DNA of 64,000 nt from Cupriavidus taiwanensis (GCF_900250075.1 NZ_LT977072.1:111164-175163); one strand, 5' to 3'. Shown: positions 44,748 to 54,602, counted from the first letter of the stretch. Translations and numbers: made by a program. The notes: generated from the letters alone by a model not told the origin.

Positions 44748-45820
44748 ACCCAGCCCACCCATCTCCGGTCAAGCCCGCCTACCTGCGGCCCCTGAACTTT
44801 CGCGACGGCCGCATCGACATGGGCCACGGTGCGGGCGGCCGCGCGTCGGCGCAACTGATCCGCGAGCTGTTCGTCGCGGCCTTCGATAACGAATGGCTGC
44901 GCCAGGGCAACGACCAGGCCGCGTTCGCGCCGCTTGCGCCCGGCACCGGCGAGCGCATGGTAATGGCCACCGACGCGCACGTCGTCTCGCCGCTGTTTTT
45001 TCCGGGCGGCGACATCGGCAGCCTTTCCGTGCACGGCACCGTCAACGACGTCGCGATGGCGGGCGCGCGGCCTTCGTATCTCAGCGCGAGCTTCATCCTG
45101 GAAGAGGGCTTCCCGCTGGCGGACCTGCGCCGCATCGTCGAGTCCATGGCCGCGTCGTCGCGCGCGTGCGGCGTGCCGATCGTGACGGGCGACACCAAGG
45201 TCGTCGAGCGCGGCAAGGGCGACGGCGTGTTCATCACCACGACCGGCATCGGCGTCGTGCCCGCGGGCGTTCATATCGACGGCTCGCAGGCGCGCCCCGG
45301 CGATGTCGTGCTGCTCTCGGGCACGATCGGCGAACATGGCGTGGCGATCATGTCGCAACGCGAGGGCCTGGGCTTCGAAACGGAGATCCGCTCGGACAGC
45401 GCCGCGCTGCACACGCTCGTGGCGGACATGCTCGCCGTCGCGCCCGGCGTGCGCGTGCTGCGCGACCCCACGCGCGGCGGGCTTGCCACGACCCTCAACG
45501 AGATCGCCGGCCAGTCGGGCGTCGGCATGCGCATTCAGGAGCGCGCGATTCCCGTGCTGCCGCAAGTCGATGCGGCGTGTGAGCTGCTGGGCCTCGATCC
45601 GCTTTATGTCGTCAACGAAGGCAAGCTGGTCGCGATCTGCGCAAGCGACGAAGCGCTGCCACTGCTCGAAGCCATGCGCGCGCATCCGTTGGGCGCGGCG
45701 GCGGCGCGCATCGGCGAAGTGGTCGAGGACGCGCACGGCTTCGTGCAGATCGAGACGAAATTCGGCGGCCGGCGCATTGCCGACTGGCTCTCGGGCGAAC
45801 AACTGCCGCGGATCTGCTGA
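44744..45820 (+). CDS. hypE: Hydrogenase maturation protein HypE
   Basis: 358 residues of the PurM/AIR-synthase fold. DMGHGAGGRASAQLIRELF, TDAHVVSPLFFPGGDIG and DPTRGGLATTLNEIA are characteristic, and the protein ends in PRIC, the C-terminal cysteine that carries the cyano group. The gene is intact. It closes the coupled hyp series; hypX, which follows hypE in R. eutropha, is missing. Confidence 0.96.
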   Translation: MNPAHPSPVKPAYLRPLNFRDGRIDMGHGAGGRASAQLIRELFVAAFDNEWLRQGNDQAAFAPLAPGTGERMVMATDAHVVSPLFFPGGDIGSLSVHGTVNDVAMAGARPSYLSASFILEEGFPLADLRRIVESMAASSRACGVPIVTGDTKVVERGKGDGVFITTTGIGVVPAGVHIDGSQARPGDVVLLSGTIGEHGVAIMSQREGLGFETEIRSDSAALHTLVADMLAVAPGVRVLRDPTRGGLATTLNEIAGQSGVGMRIQERAIPVLPQVDAACELLGLDPLYVVNEGKLVAICASDEALPLLEAMRAHPLGAAAARIGEVVEDAHGFVQIETKFGGRRIADWLSGEQLPRIC

Positions 45821-45977
45821 TCCCGTCTGCTCCGTTAGCTTCGATGGTGGCGATGGTGCCGGTGGTGACAGTAGGTATCGGGAGACTCAAGGTATGATTG
45901 CGGATCGCCAGCCCTCCAGTCGCGTTGCGCTCACGGGGAGCCCTGAAAGACCGGTTCCCCACGGCTTCGATCAAGCA

Positions 45978-47197
45978 ATGAGTTCGCCCGTCCCTGCCAA
46001 TCCCGCCCCGCTCCCGCTGCGCCAGCCCGCCACCGTGCTCGTCGTCGACGACGAGCCGCGCTTGCAGGAAACGACCCGGCGCGTGCTGGACGACGAGTTC
46101 GAGGTGTTGACGGCGGGCTCCGCCGACGAGGCACGCGCGATCCTCCAGGAGCGCGCCGTCTCCGTGATCCTGTGCGACCAGCGCATGCCGGGGCAGACCG
46201 GCGTCGAATTCCTGTGCGAGGTGCGCGAGACCTGGCCCGACGTCGTGCGCATCATCGTCTCGGGCTACATCGATTCGGAAGACATCGTCGCGGGCATCAA
46301 CCGGGCGGGCATCCACCAGTTCATCCTCAAGCCCTGGTTGCCCGATCACCTGATCGAAACCGTGCGCCAAGCCGCCGAGGCCCAGTCGCTCCAGCACGAC
46401 ATGCGCCGCCTCGATCTCGAACTGCGCGGCAGCGTTCCGCTGTTGCGGCGGCGCAGCCATGAAAAGCTCGCGCGCGTGCAAAGCGAGTTCGGCTTCGATT
46501 CGATCGTGCGCTCGCCGGGCAGCCCGCTCGACCCGGTCTGCGTGCTCGCCGCGAAGCTTGCGCGCTACGACCTGTCGCTGGTCATTCTCGGCGAATCGGG
46601 CACGGGCAAGGAACTGCTCGCGCGCGCGATCCATTACGCGAGTCCGCGCGCGGCGGGGCCCTTCGTGGTCGAGAACTGCGCGGCCGTGGCGGACACGCTG
46701 CTCGAATCGGAACTGTTCGGCCACAAGCGCGGCGCGTTCACGAGCGCGTTCCAGGATCACACGGGCCTGTTCCAGCAGGCCAACGGCGGCACGATTTTTC
46801 TCGACGAGATCGGCGACATGTCACCCTCGTTCCAGGTCAAGCTGCTGCGCGTGCTCCAGGAAGGCGAGGTGCGTCCCGTCGGCTCCACGCGTGCCGTGCC
46901 CGTGGACGTGCGCGTGATCGCCGCGACGCTCTCGATGCCCCCGCTGCGCGAGCGCAGCGGCGACCTGGTGCCGATCGCGCAGAAGCTGCTTCAGGACATT
47001 GCCGGCCAGGTCCCGCAGCGCGGTGGACTAGCGTTCGCGGGCAACGCGTTGACCGTGCTGCTCAGCTATCCGTGGCCGGGCAGCTGCGCAACAAAATCTA
47101 CCGGGCGGTGGCACTGAGCGACGACGACCTGATCCGCGCGAACGCGTTTTCGCCGAAGGTGCTGCGCGGGCAGCCCGCCACGCCGGGCGCCTCCGGC
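45978..47197 (+). pseudogene. hoxA: Hydrogenase regulator HoxA, C-terminally truncated
   Basis: NtrC-type response regulator. Receiver domain: VLVVDDEPRLQET, phosphoacceptor in ILCDQRMPGQTG and KPWLPDHL. AAA+ domain: ILGESGTGKELLARAI, GHKRGAFTSAF (the sigma-54 contact loop reads GAFTSA instead of GAFTGA) and [12 protein letters not shown]. At about 47085 the frame is lost, apparently through a short deletion in the WPGNVREL-type motif; the other frame continues KIYRAVALSDDDLIRANAFS to about 47197, where an integrase fragment takes over. The Fis-type DNA-binding domain is gone. An in-frame ATG at 45894 is a second possible start. Loss of function is very likely. Confidence 0.88.
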
Positions 47198-47511
47198 ATG
47201 GTCATGCAATGGCGAATGATGTGTGGAGATATTCGTCGCCGTGCAAGTTCCGGAAACTGTCGTGATGCCCCCTGGACCGCGAGCTTCAGCCGTTCGGTAA
47301 GGCCGATGCGTGTGAGCGGAGCACCGGATCGGCCAGGAAACAACGGTTCCTCAGGCGCCCTTGGATATTCCCGGAGCCGAGCGCGCGCTGAGGGCTCTCC
47401 AAGCGCCATCACATAAGCCGCTTCGATATCGACCCAAGGATGATCTTCTTCGCTTCCTGCAGGCGCTATAGTTATGGGCAGTCCATAGCTGGCGCGCTGC
47501 GGGACATGCAT
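47198..47511 (-). pseudogene. Tyrosine recombinase, C-terminal remnant
   Basis: EEPLFPGRSGAPLTRIGLTE and RRISPHIIRH correspond to the segment ahead of and including the H-x-x-R catalytic box of phage-type integrases. The nucleophile Tyr part is missing because the fragment ends in hoxA. Upstream codons are partly out of frame. Confidence 0.6.
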
Positions 47512-47570
47512 CCGTATCGATGCCGTAGCCCAGCAAACTCAGGGCCCCCGCGGCATCGATCGACGCGTGT

Positions 47571-48990
47571 TCATTCATACAGTTCCAGCGAACCTCCCAT
47601 AATTGCGAACTTACGATAGTTGCGTCCTAATGCCCACGGACGAATCAAGTTCTCTAGACTGTTGTTATCGACGCTCACCTCCCCATCGAAGAGATGGTGC
47701 GTCAGGGCCGGCCAGTTCTTGAGGCTGTAGTCGATTGCCTTGGCTGTGATGCCGCCATCGGGCACACGTGAGCGCTCCAGTTGCAGCCAGGCATGCAGTT
47801 GCTCCCACAGGGGCTTGGCCTCGCTGTGCCTTCTGGCCAGACGTTGCTCACTGCTCAGGGTGCCAAGCTCGCGCTCAAGACGGTAGATCTGCGCAATGCG
47901 ACGCAGCGCCTCTGGCGCCGATCGTGCTGTTACCCTGGTTCCGTAGCAGTTCGTCGTACCGACGCCGGGCATGGGCAAGACATCCCGCGGCTATGCGACC
48001 GGGGTGCGCTTGCAACAAGCTGTCATAGGCAGCGTATTCGTCGCGAACCAGGGTACCTTGCCAACATCGCTCGTTGCCGTCTTCGCTGGTACCTCCCAGG
48101 AAGGCAATCGGGTACTGCGCGCCTCGACCAATACAGAAGTCGTAGATCACGCCCCGTTGTGGGTCGAACGTGCCACGCGAATAGGCCCAGACGTAGGCAC
48201 GCTTGGTCTTGCCGGCTCCGGGGTCGAGCATTGCCACCGGCGTCTCGTCGGCATGCAGCACCCTTGCTGACAAGTACGAAGCGCTTGTGCGCTTCATAGA
48301 GCGGTTCCAACGCCGCACCAGCACGCCCGGCCCAGGCAGCCAGCGTGGGGCGCGGTGTGTGTACGCCCGAGCGGGCGTTGATCGTCTCCTGCCGATAGTA
48401 CGGCAGGTGATCCACGAAGCGGCTGATCAGCGTGTGCGCGACCAAGCCGGCTGCCGGTAGGCCGCCGTCGATGACTTGCGGTTCAACAGGCTCTTGTACC
48501 AGGCGTTGGCAGCATCGGCAGGCCCACTTGCCATAGATGTGGCGGTGCACGAAGAACTCCGCCGGCACGATATCCAACTTCTCGCTGACGTCCTCACCCA
48601 CGCGTACCATGGTCCGTCCACAGCCCGGTGTTGGGCAGTGAGTATCCTCGGGTTCGTGGTGATGCTCGACTCGGCGCAGGTGGGCTGGCAGTGGCTGGCG
48701 ACGGGGCTTGCGCTTGGACTTGGTGTTGTCTTCAACAGAGGGCTCGCCCTTGGCCTGCTGCAACTGCGCTTGCAGACTGGCCTCGTCTTCGGCCAAGGGT
48801 CTCCTCAAACAGGCGGCGCTGCTCGGCGCTCATCTCCTCGGTCTTGGCTCCGAACTTCCATGCCTTGAGTCGCGCCAGTTCGAAGGTGATCTTCTCGATC
48901 TTGACGTCCTTGAGCTTGATCTCGCGTTCCTGCTGCTGGATGTGTGCGAGCCGCTGCTAGTGGGTGAGCGCATGCTGCTTCGGTTCACTG
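47571..48990 (-). pseudogene. IS66-family transposase (TnpC), multiply broken
   Basis: Pieces of one IS66 TnpC lie in three frames: the N-terminal helical region (QRLAHIQQQEREIKLKDVKI, KAWKFGAKTEEMSAEQRRLF) before about 48800; the zinc-finger and DDE start (LPAHLRRVEHHHEPEDTHCP, RYLVHRHIYG-like) up to about 48290; then HADETPVAMLDPGAGKTKRA and the end DNNSLENLIRPWALGRNYRK. At least three frameshifts and a TAG near 48958 separate them. Accessory genes tnpA/tnpB are not found. Confidence 0.8.
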
Positions 48991-49401
48991 CCCGCATGCG
49001 GCCAGACGAACTGCCCTGGTTCAGCCGCCGTGTTGACAGCCAGCTGCTGATTCCGGTCGTGTACCTTTAGGCGGTTAGCACGGTTGCTGGTAACGAGCAT
49101 AGCGCGGTGCGGATCTACGCATGAGCCAAGGATCCGTCTGCATTCGGATTAAATAAGCTTCCTCTCAGCTAACGCTATAACGTGACAACGCCGACATATT
49201 TCGTCGGGAGTTGAACAAACAGGTCATTGCTATGCAGAGAATTATCGTGCTTTGTCGGCTATTCTTATAATTTGCGCCGGAGAAAAAGATGGCACATAGA
49301 TTGCTGTGAGCCTGGTGCCTCCAGTTCGTTGGCTTTCGATAAATGGCCATCACGGGGCTTATCAAGTTAGTGCTTCATCATAGACTTTCAAGGAGCCTAT
49401 T
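48991..49401. other. Intergenic region right of IS66
   Basis: About 410 bases. The first 80 may still be the IS66 start region (minus-strand frame QQLAVNTAAEPGQFVWPHAG). The rest is AT-richer and contains the promoter region of the small secreted-peptide gene. No other gene recognised. Confidence 0.35.
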
Positions 49402-49548
49402 ATGTTGGGAATTATGAAAACGTTGTTGGGCGGGCTAGTTGTAATCACTTTGACAGGCGCTACCGGCCCTGCAATAGCTCTGGAGCCGGATTCGTGGGCT
49501 TGTCGTTATCTCGACATCCATATTGGCAAGTGGTGGATTTGCAAATAG
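49402..49548 (+). CDS. Small secreted peptide (48 aa)
   Basis: ATG after CAAGGAGCC. MLGIMKTLLGGLVVITLTGA is a clear Sec signal, followed by TGPAIALEPD and a mature part of about 22 residues with two cysteines and several Trp (SWACRYLDIHIGKWWICK). The peptide resembles the broken minus-strand frame at 50617-50751. Role unknown; secreted cationic peptide or envelope protein are options. Confidence 0.5.
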   Translation: MLGIMKTLLGGLVVITLTGATGPAIALEPDSWACRYLDIHIGKWWICK

Positions 49549-49932
49549 ACATTGGCCTGCGCCAGTGTAACGAAGACGCTATTGACAGTAGACCGTGATA
49601 GTACATCTTCTAAAATTTCACAGGTGGTGTTGTCAGGTTGGAGTTCATGGCTCGAAGCGGGCTTGAACCTTTCGTCGTACCTTAGCCATGAAAAACATCC
49701 CAAGGTTGGGTCCACTTTTGGGGTGCAGTTCACAACGGGCTAAGGGTGTGTCGGTTGGGCTAGGCGCCGCTCTCGCTCACCATCTCCGTCGAGCCGCAAT
49801 CAGCCGGCGTACTCATCCCCAACATGTTCGAGGCTTAGATTAGGCCAGCTCCTCCGACTTTTACCGACAGCCCACACTCACGGATCTACGCCGTCCGCCT
49901 GTACAGGAGACGAAATGACGCACGCTCCCATT
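49549..49932. other. Gene-free stretch before an IS5-derived element
   Basis: About 380 bases. Open frames on both strands at 49506-49743 show no recognisable features. Nothing else found. Confidence 0.3.
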
Positions 49933-50200
49933 AGGGTCTGTTTACATTTGCTGAAATGTGTTTACATCCTGTCTTTTGCGCAAGCGAGGGCTACCCGCGC
50001 GAAAGCTGTCATCCCACCTCGATCGAATCGCAGAACCAAGCATCGCTACAGCCGGGATCTTTACCGGACGCGCAATTTGGTCGAGCGAATCTTCAACTTT
50101 CGCCGCGTCTCCACTCGATATGACAAGCTCGCTGACAGCTATCTCGTCTTTGCTTCACTTGCCTGTGCGTTTGGGCCGGTTGTAAATGTGAACAGACCCT
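49933..50200 (+). mobile_element. Internally deleted IS5-family element (MITE-like)
   Basis: Ends are inverted repeats (GGGTCTGTTTACATTT on the left, AAATGTGAACAGACCC on the right) with TTA/TAG outside, compatible with IS5-type target choice. Between them only the 3' part of a transposase is left (KAVIPPRSNRRTKHRYSRDL, LVERIFNFRRVSTRYDKLAD). About 270 bases in all. Confidence 0.7.
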
Positions 50201-50202
50201 AG

Positions 50203-50440
50203 TGTTGTGTCCCAGAGCTGTCAAACGACCCGCGGTGGATTCCCTGCTGCGTGATCAGCCCGAACCAGCGCTCGAGTTGATTGAGCAGCTCGAGTGCGTC
50301 GGCGTGAAGTGCATGTGATAGCGCGGGCGTTTGGCCAGCCATGCCTTTGACCTTGGGATGCTTGTGAGTAGCCTAGCTGTCCACGATCATGTGGACATCC
50401 AGTTCTGCTGGAACGGCCTTGTTAATGTGGCGCGAGGCGC
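50203..50440 (-). mobile_element. IS630-family remnant (copy 1)
   Basis: Close match, on the other strand, to the 3' part of the IS630 transposase at 52.4-52.6 kb (region LDVHMIADNYATHKHPKVKA to ITQQAIRRGSFDS), with point changes and a TAG. The last 110 or so bases are deleted and the sequence joins straight to the terminal GTGTTGTGTCCCAGAG. Confidence 0.72.
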
Positions 50441-50616
50441 AAATTGCCAAGCCTGCGCGACGTTGCTCAAAATACTATTCTCCGGGGAAAAAAAAAGACA
50501 TCCACCAAGTGCTGGGCGGATTGTCCAGCACTTGGTGGCTATTTTTAAAAAATAGGCTCTGCAAATATTAATATCGCGTCAATTATCATCAATTACAAAT
50601 AAATACTCCATTTTCC

Positions 50617-50751
50617 TCATCCCCAAATGCAGATAGGCGCAGGAGGAGGAGGATGTGAACCGCTCGTTGACTGGGCCGATGCCGGCACAGCAGCTCCAAG
50701 CAAGGCGGCAACTACTAGCGCGCCAAATACCGTATTCTAGATGTTAAGCAT
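50617..50751 (-). pseudogene. Small secreted peptide with early stop
   Basis: MLNI, then TAG, then NTVFGALVVAALLGAAVPAS and a Pro-rich 20-residue end (QSTSGSHPPPPAPICIWG). The signal is similar in layout to the intact 48-residue peptide at 49402. If the TAG were a sense codon the product would be 44 residues. No convincing ribosome binding site; low confidence. Confidence 0.35.
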
Positions 50752-51056
50752 TATATGATCCTTAAAAATTTGAAAGTCAAATATCGGACAGAAATTCAAA
50801 TATTTGCAAAGTACCGCCGAGGCAACTCTTTAAGGCAGGCAGCCATTCCAAAAAAAACGTCAGATCGGCCCTCATAAGCGCCGAAATCGCTAGAGACGAC
50901 ATTCCTGCCGACCTAATTGAAGAATGGTGATATAAATCTATTGCGCCGTCGATTTTTAGGCAATGTAGACGGAATTTCACTGCTTTTTTTCTGTTGATCA
51001 GGATCAAATGAATCCAGATTTTTTAAAAATAAACCTTGCGGCCGCCGATGTGTCTG

Positions 51057-51255
51057 CTAGCGTTGTGTCCCAAGAAACTCCATTAATGATTGCGAGGTCT
51101 GAAAGTCACTGTCTTTGGGATGGAGCGACCATGAGACGACCAGGAATCAAGGTGGGAGTGTCAGCCGGTGAACGAGAGCAAACCGCCTCAATGAGTCGGT
51201 CGCGTTCGCTGCCTCACTCGCTGGTGCGACGAGCGAAAATCGTATTGATGGCACT
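51057..51255 (+). mobile_element. IS630-family element, 5' fragment (copy 2)
   Basis: GCGTTGTGTCCCA near 51059 matches the terminal repeat seen at 50203 and (inverted) at 52688. The reading frame from 51131 (MRRPGIKVGVSAGEREQTAS, SLPHSLVRRAKIVLMA) is the N-terminal part of an IS630 transposase. It breaks off at about 51255. Confidence 0.68.
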
Positions 51256-51571
51256 GTGCAGTAATTTCTGAATTGAGGTGCCGTCAGCGGTATCGTTCTG
51301 GAAGAAACGATTCGTGGCACATCGACTGGCTGGACTGGGCTATTTGCTCGCGGTACATATAACGCCGGCCAACGATTAAGAACGGGCCCAAGTCGAGGAA
51401 CTGGCGCAACCAGTACAACGTGCAAGTGGTCAAACTGTGAAGGTGGCCTTTGTAGACCAAGGATATATACAAGTGAGGAGCCGAAAGAAGCGGCGCGCAC
51501 CGAAGGCATAGAACTGCAGGTGATTCGACCGCCGGAAGCTAAGAAAGGATTCGTCCTGCTGCCAAGAAGAC
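51256..51571 (+). pseudogene. IS5-family transposase fragment
   Basis: RYITPAND, ERAQVEELAQPVQRASGQTV, KVAFVDQGY and QVIRPPEAKKGFVLLPRR identify the middle of an IS5-family (DDE) transposase. Stops and frameshifts are present and both ends are missing. It lies inside the interrupted IS630 element. Confidence 0.68.
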
Positions 51572-51705
51572 GCCCGCTTGTTCATACACCATCGTCTCGA
51601 AGATCAGTGGCGGGCCGTCGGCCCACTGGTGATCGAGGCCGAGAAACACGGTCGAGATGTAGAACTCGCCCACGGTGGTTTCGGCCAGAAGCGAAGGCGA
51701 CCACA
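51539..51705 (-). pseudogene. Decayed gene fragment of unknown function
   Basis: The minus frame contains STVFLGLDHQWADGPPLIFE and TMVY, a segment I recall from short hypothetical proteins of phage or plasmid origin (pattern STVFLGLDHxFGxGPPLLFETM). Only this part is left. A terminator-like hairpin lies just upstream in the same orientation. Confidence 0.4.
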
Positions 51706-51708
51706 TGC

Positions 51709-51741
51709 AAAAAAATGCCCGCACCGGCGAGTCGGTGCGGG
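51709..51741 (-). terminator. Rho-independent terminator-like hairpin
   Basis: CCCGCACCG and CGGTGCGGG form a 9-bp GC-rich stem with a 6-base loop; on the minus strand it is followed by GCATTTTTTT. Good intrinsic terminator for minus-strand transcription. The gene it served is no longer recognisable. Confidence 0.65.
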
Positions 51742-51769
51742 TGAAGTTTCCATTCTGGAAACGAGTTGA

Positions 51770-51806
51770 CAAGTCATGAAGAACGCCCCCGCATCTCCAT
51801 GACTTG
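51770..51806. repeat. 9-bp inverted repeat with CAAGT motifs nearby
   Basis: CAAGTCATG at 51770 and CATGACTTG at 51798 with 19 bases between. Further CAAGT/ACTTG copies follow up to 51862. Possibly a regulatory region left from a lost gene. Confidence 0.35.
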
Positions 51807-52154
51807 ATAAACCTTACCAAGTAAGCCACCGTTGCGGCTTGACCTATATCAAGTCAAGTTACTGGCAATCCCATCAGCCACCCGGTATGCCGGCTCCACA
51901 GAAGGCCATCTCCTCAGCGTCCTTGCTTCTCTTCAACGGCCGGAAAACCGGCGCGAAGTCGTGCCGCGCTCACGCGAAACAAAACGATCGCACGTAGTCG
52001 TTCTTCTACCAGACGCATTGCCGTGGGCATTGTTGGAGCAAAGGGGTGCACTTTGGTGTGTTTTCTTCATCGCTGAGCGCAGAGCGCGCCAAGATTGCCA
52101 GCCGTTAGGGATTCCCCTCAGCAGAGCCCCATTTCCGCCAAGGGTGGTCGCGCA

Positions 52155-52702
52155 GAGCCAGTGCCAGGCGCTCGAGCGCACACAGCCCGTTACCCAAGGG
52201 CTTGGGCTACGTAGAGGGCGTCACGCATGATTACATTCGTCATGGCACTACTACGCTGTTCGCTGCTCTCGACGCCGCGACGGCCGAGATCATTGCGCAA
52301 TGCAAGCCCTGGCATCGGCACCAAGAGTTCATCTCGTTTCTGTACCACATTGACAAGGCCGTTCCAGCAGAACTGGACGTCCACATGATCGCGGACAACT
52401 ACGCCACTCACAAGCATCCCAAGGTCAAGGCATGGCTGGCCAAACGCCCGCGCTGTCACATGCACTTCACGCCGACGTACCCGAGCTGGCTCAATCAACT
52501 CGAGCGCTGGTTCGGGCTGATCACGCAGCAGGCGATCCGCCGCGGGTCGTTTGACAGCGTGCGCCAACTGGTCCTGCAAATCCAACGCTACGTCGAGCAC
52601 TACAACATTCACAAACGCCCCTTCGTCTGGACCGCTACTGCAGATTCGATACTCGCCAGAGTCGAACGTTTATGTAAAGTTATCTCTGGGACACAACACT
52701 AG
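52155..52702 (+). mobile_element. IS630-family element, 3' fragment (copy 2)
   Basis: From CQALERTQP (one frameshift near 52195) through GLGYVEGVTHDYIRHGTTTL, VHMIADNYATHKHPKVKAWL and HFTPTYPSWLNQLERWFGLI to the stop, then the inverted terminal repeat CTGGGACACAACACTAG. The catalytic Asp and Glu (NQLERW) of the DDE region are there. It is the second half of the element that begins at 51057; about 900 bases of foreign DNA lie in between. Confidence 0.78.
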
Positions 52703-53163
52703 TAACGTTTGGTGTAGAATTCGACACCTTGATTGATGGCGCAGGTGAACTCAGAATTCCCCGCCAGCCGACTATAGTGAGGGATAGAAAATATCTCAGT
52801 CGCGACGGAGACAGTCTGATTAGGCTTCAAATTATAGCGAACAGATAGCCAGGTGGGGTTCCAGAAATTCGATGGGAAGCGCGGGTCACCAAAGGTGCTG
52901 ACCGTCGCGCGCTCGTCGGCAAAGTATAACGTCCCGTCTGCCAAGATCTGATAGGTATTGATCTTCAGCCCACCGCGCGTGCTGCCTTGCATGGTTGTAT
53001 CACCGGCAGTTGCGCACTTTGTCAGGTCGACTATCACCGAGACGGTCGCGCCGCGGTTAATTGCGCTTATCACATCGGTGAAGCTTGGGAGTTGCTCTGT
53101 GGGTTCTGCGTGCCCTGATATTGCCGGCATGGCAATTGAAAGCGCAATAAGCAGTTTCTGCAT
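52699..53163 (-). CDS. VirK-family periplasmic protein
   Basis: 154 residues from the second of two ATGs, because GAGG lies in front of it. MQKLLIALSIAMPAISGHAE is a Sec signal. The mature part follows the VirK pattern: FTDVISAINRGATVSVIVDL then TKC, TRGGLKINTYQILADGTLYF and YNLKPNQTVSVATEIF. VirK proteins occur in plant-associated bacteria and pathogens; their biochemical role is not settled. The last codons touch the IS630 end (the TAG is shared), so the C-terminus may have been altered by that insertion. No operon partner. Confidence 0.75.
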   Translation of the reverse strand: MQKLLIALSIAMPAISGHAEPTEQLPSFTDVISAINRGATVSVIVDLTKCATAGDTTMQGSTRGGLKINTYQILADGTLYFADERATVSTFGDPRFPSNFWNPTWLSVRYNLKPNQTVSVATEIFSIPHYSRLAGNSEFTCAINQGVEFYTKRY

Positions 53164-53441
53164 GGAATACCTCATTTACGTTCGCGGGACAGCCGGGCCA
53201 TTCTGGCTCGATGAGACTGCACCGGCCTTGATCTGTGTCAACGCAAATCGAATGTTATATGGGGGACGAATATTGCGCGCTTCTGATTATTGCTGGATGA
53301 CCCTGGCGCGATGAGGTGACATCCTCCATGGGCGATCACCCTTCTCACGTTTGTGCGTATCCCGGCGAGCAAGGGCGACTAGCTCCGCGTAACTTGGATT
53401 TTGACCTTGCCCCTGTTCGACGAATCCCTTAGCCGAGGGAA

Positions 53442-54602
53442 TCATGCAGCCCGCTGCTGCTGGGCTGCGAACCAGTTCTTCTCGAATTTCATCGGGCTGA
53501 CATAGCCCAGTGTCGAATGCAGCCGCCTGGCATTGTAAAAGCTCAGCCAGTCTATCACCTCTTCCATGGCTGCTCGACGGGTAGCGAACTGCTTCCCATG
53601 CAGGCGCGCGACCTTCAGTGAGCCCCACAAGCTCTCCGTCGGCGCATTGTCCCAGCAATTGCCCCTCCGGCTCATGGACGAGCGCATACCATAGGCCTTC
53701 AGGGCGTCCTGGAACAGGCGACCGCAGTACTGGGGTGCCCCGGTCGCTGTGCATGATCAGGCCAGGATCAGGGCGCCGGCGGAACCAGGCCATACGCAGC
53801 GCATCGGTTACCAGATCGGCCTTCATATGCGGGCGCATCGACCAGCCAAGTACTTGCCGGCTGAACAGGTCGATGATGACCGCCAAGTACAGCCAGCCCT
53901 CGGCCGTGGCCACGCAGGTGATGTCGCTGGTCCAGACCTGGTTGGGCGTCGTCGGACTGAAGTTGCGCTCCAGCAGGTTGGCCGCTACCGGCAAATCATG
54001 ATTGGAGTCGGTCGTCGCAATGTACTTACGCTTGTGGCGGGCGCGAATGCCATGCTGCGCCATTAGCTTGCGCACACGCTCCTTGCCCACCTGCACGCCG
54101 CGTGCCACGAGTTCCTTCCACATGCGTGGCCAGCCATATTTCCTTTTGACCTCGGCATGAATCGCCTTGAAATGTGCCAGCAGCTGTCATCGCTCACACC
54201 GCCCCTGCGCGGCTTCTCGGTGCTGGCCTGGCGCTGCTTATGCTGGTGATAACCGCTGGGGCTGACTCCCAGCAACTCGCACAGGACCGAAGCCGGCCAG
54301 TGACGTCGGTTTCGCTCGATAAACGCATACTTCACACCGACTCCTTCGCAAAGTACGCTGCGGCTTTTTTTAAAATGTCGCGTTCCATCTTCAGGCGCGC
54401 CACCTCCGCACGAAGCCTTGCAAGCTCCATCTGCTCCGGGCTGACCGGCTTGGGCCCGGCGCCTGCCAGCTTGCCTTCGCGGTCTGCCTTGACCCAGTTG
54501 TGCAGCGTCTGATCTGCTATGCCCAGCCTTGCACTCACCGCCGCTATGCTCTGCCCGGTCTGAACCAGTCTGACCGCTTTCAGCTTGAACTCGACCTGCG
54601 GT
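53442..54602 (-). pseudogene. IS3-family transposase orfA/orfB remnant
   Basis: orfA (54332-54602) lacks its first codons; QVEFKLKAVRLVQTGQSIAA and the leucine-zipper part ELARLRAEVARLKMERDILK are present. orfB carries the DDE core TPNQVWTSDITCVATAEGWL, IIDLFSRQVLGWSM, MHSDRGT and the end RRGNCWDNAPTESLWGSLKV, NARRLHSTLGYVSP. Two frameshifts break orfB, near 54180 and 53735 (an extra C in CCCC). The element truncated a 3-hydroxybutyrate oligomer hydrolase gene. Confidence 0.82.

Noticed and set aside
39407..45802. Series of long minus-strand frames opposite hoxV-hypE
   Set aside because: All lie antisense to well-conserved hydrogenase genes and have the Arg/His/Ala composition typical of GC shadows.
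50777..51007. 76-codon minus-strand frame
   Set aside because: AT-rich chance frame; no ribosome binding site or recognisable motif.
51832..52230. Plus-strand 132-codon frame in the IS graveyard
   Set aside because: Composite of unrelated debris; only its last 25 codons correspond to IS630 in a shifted frame.
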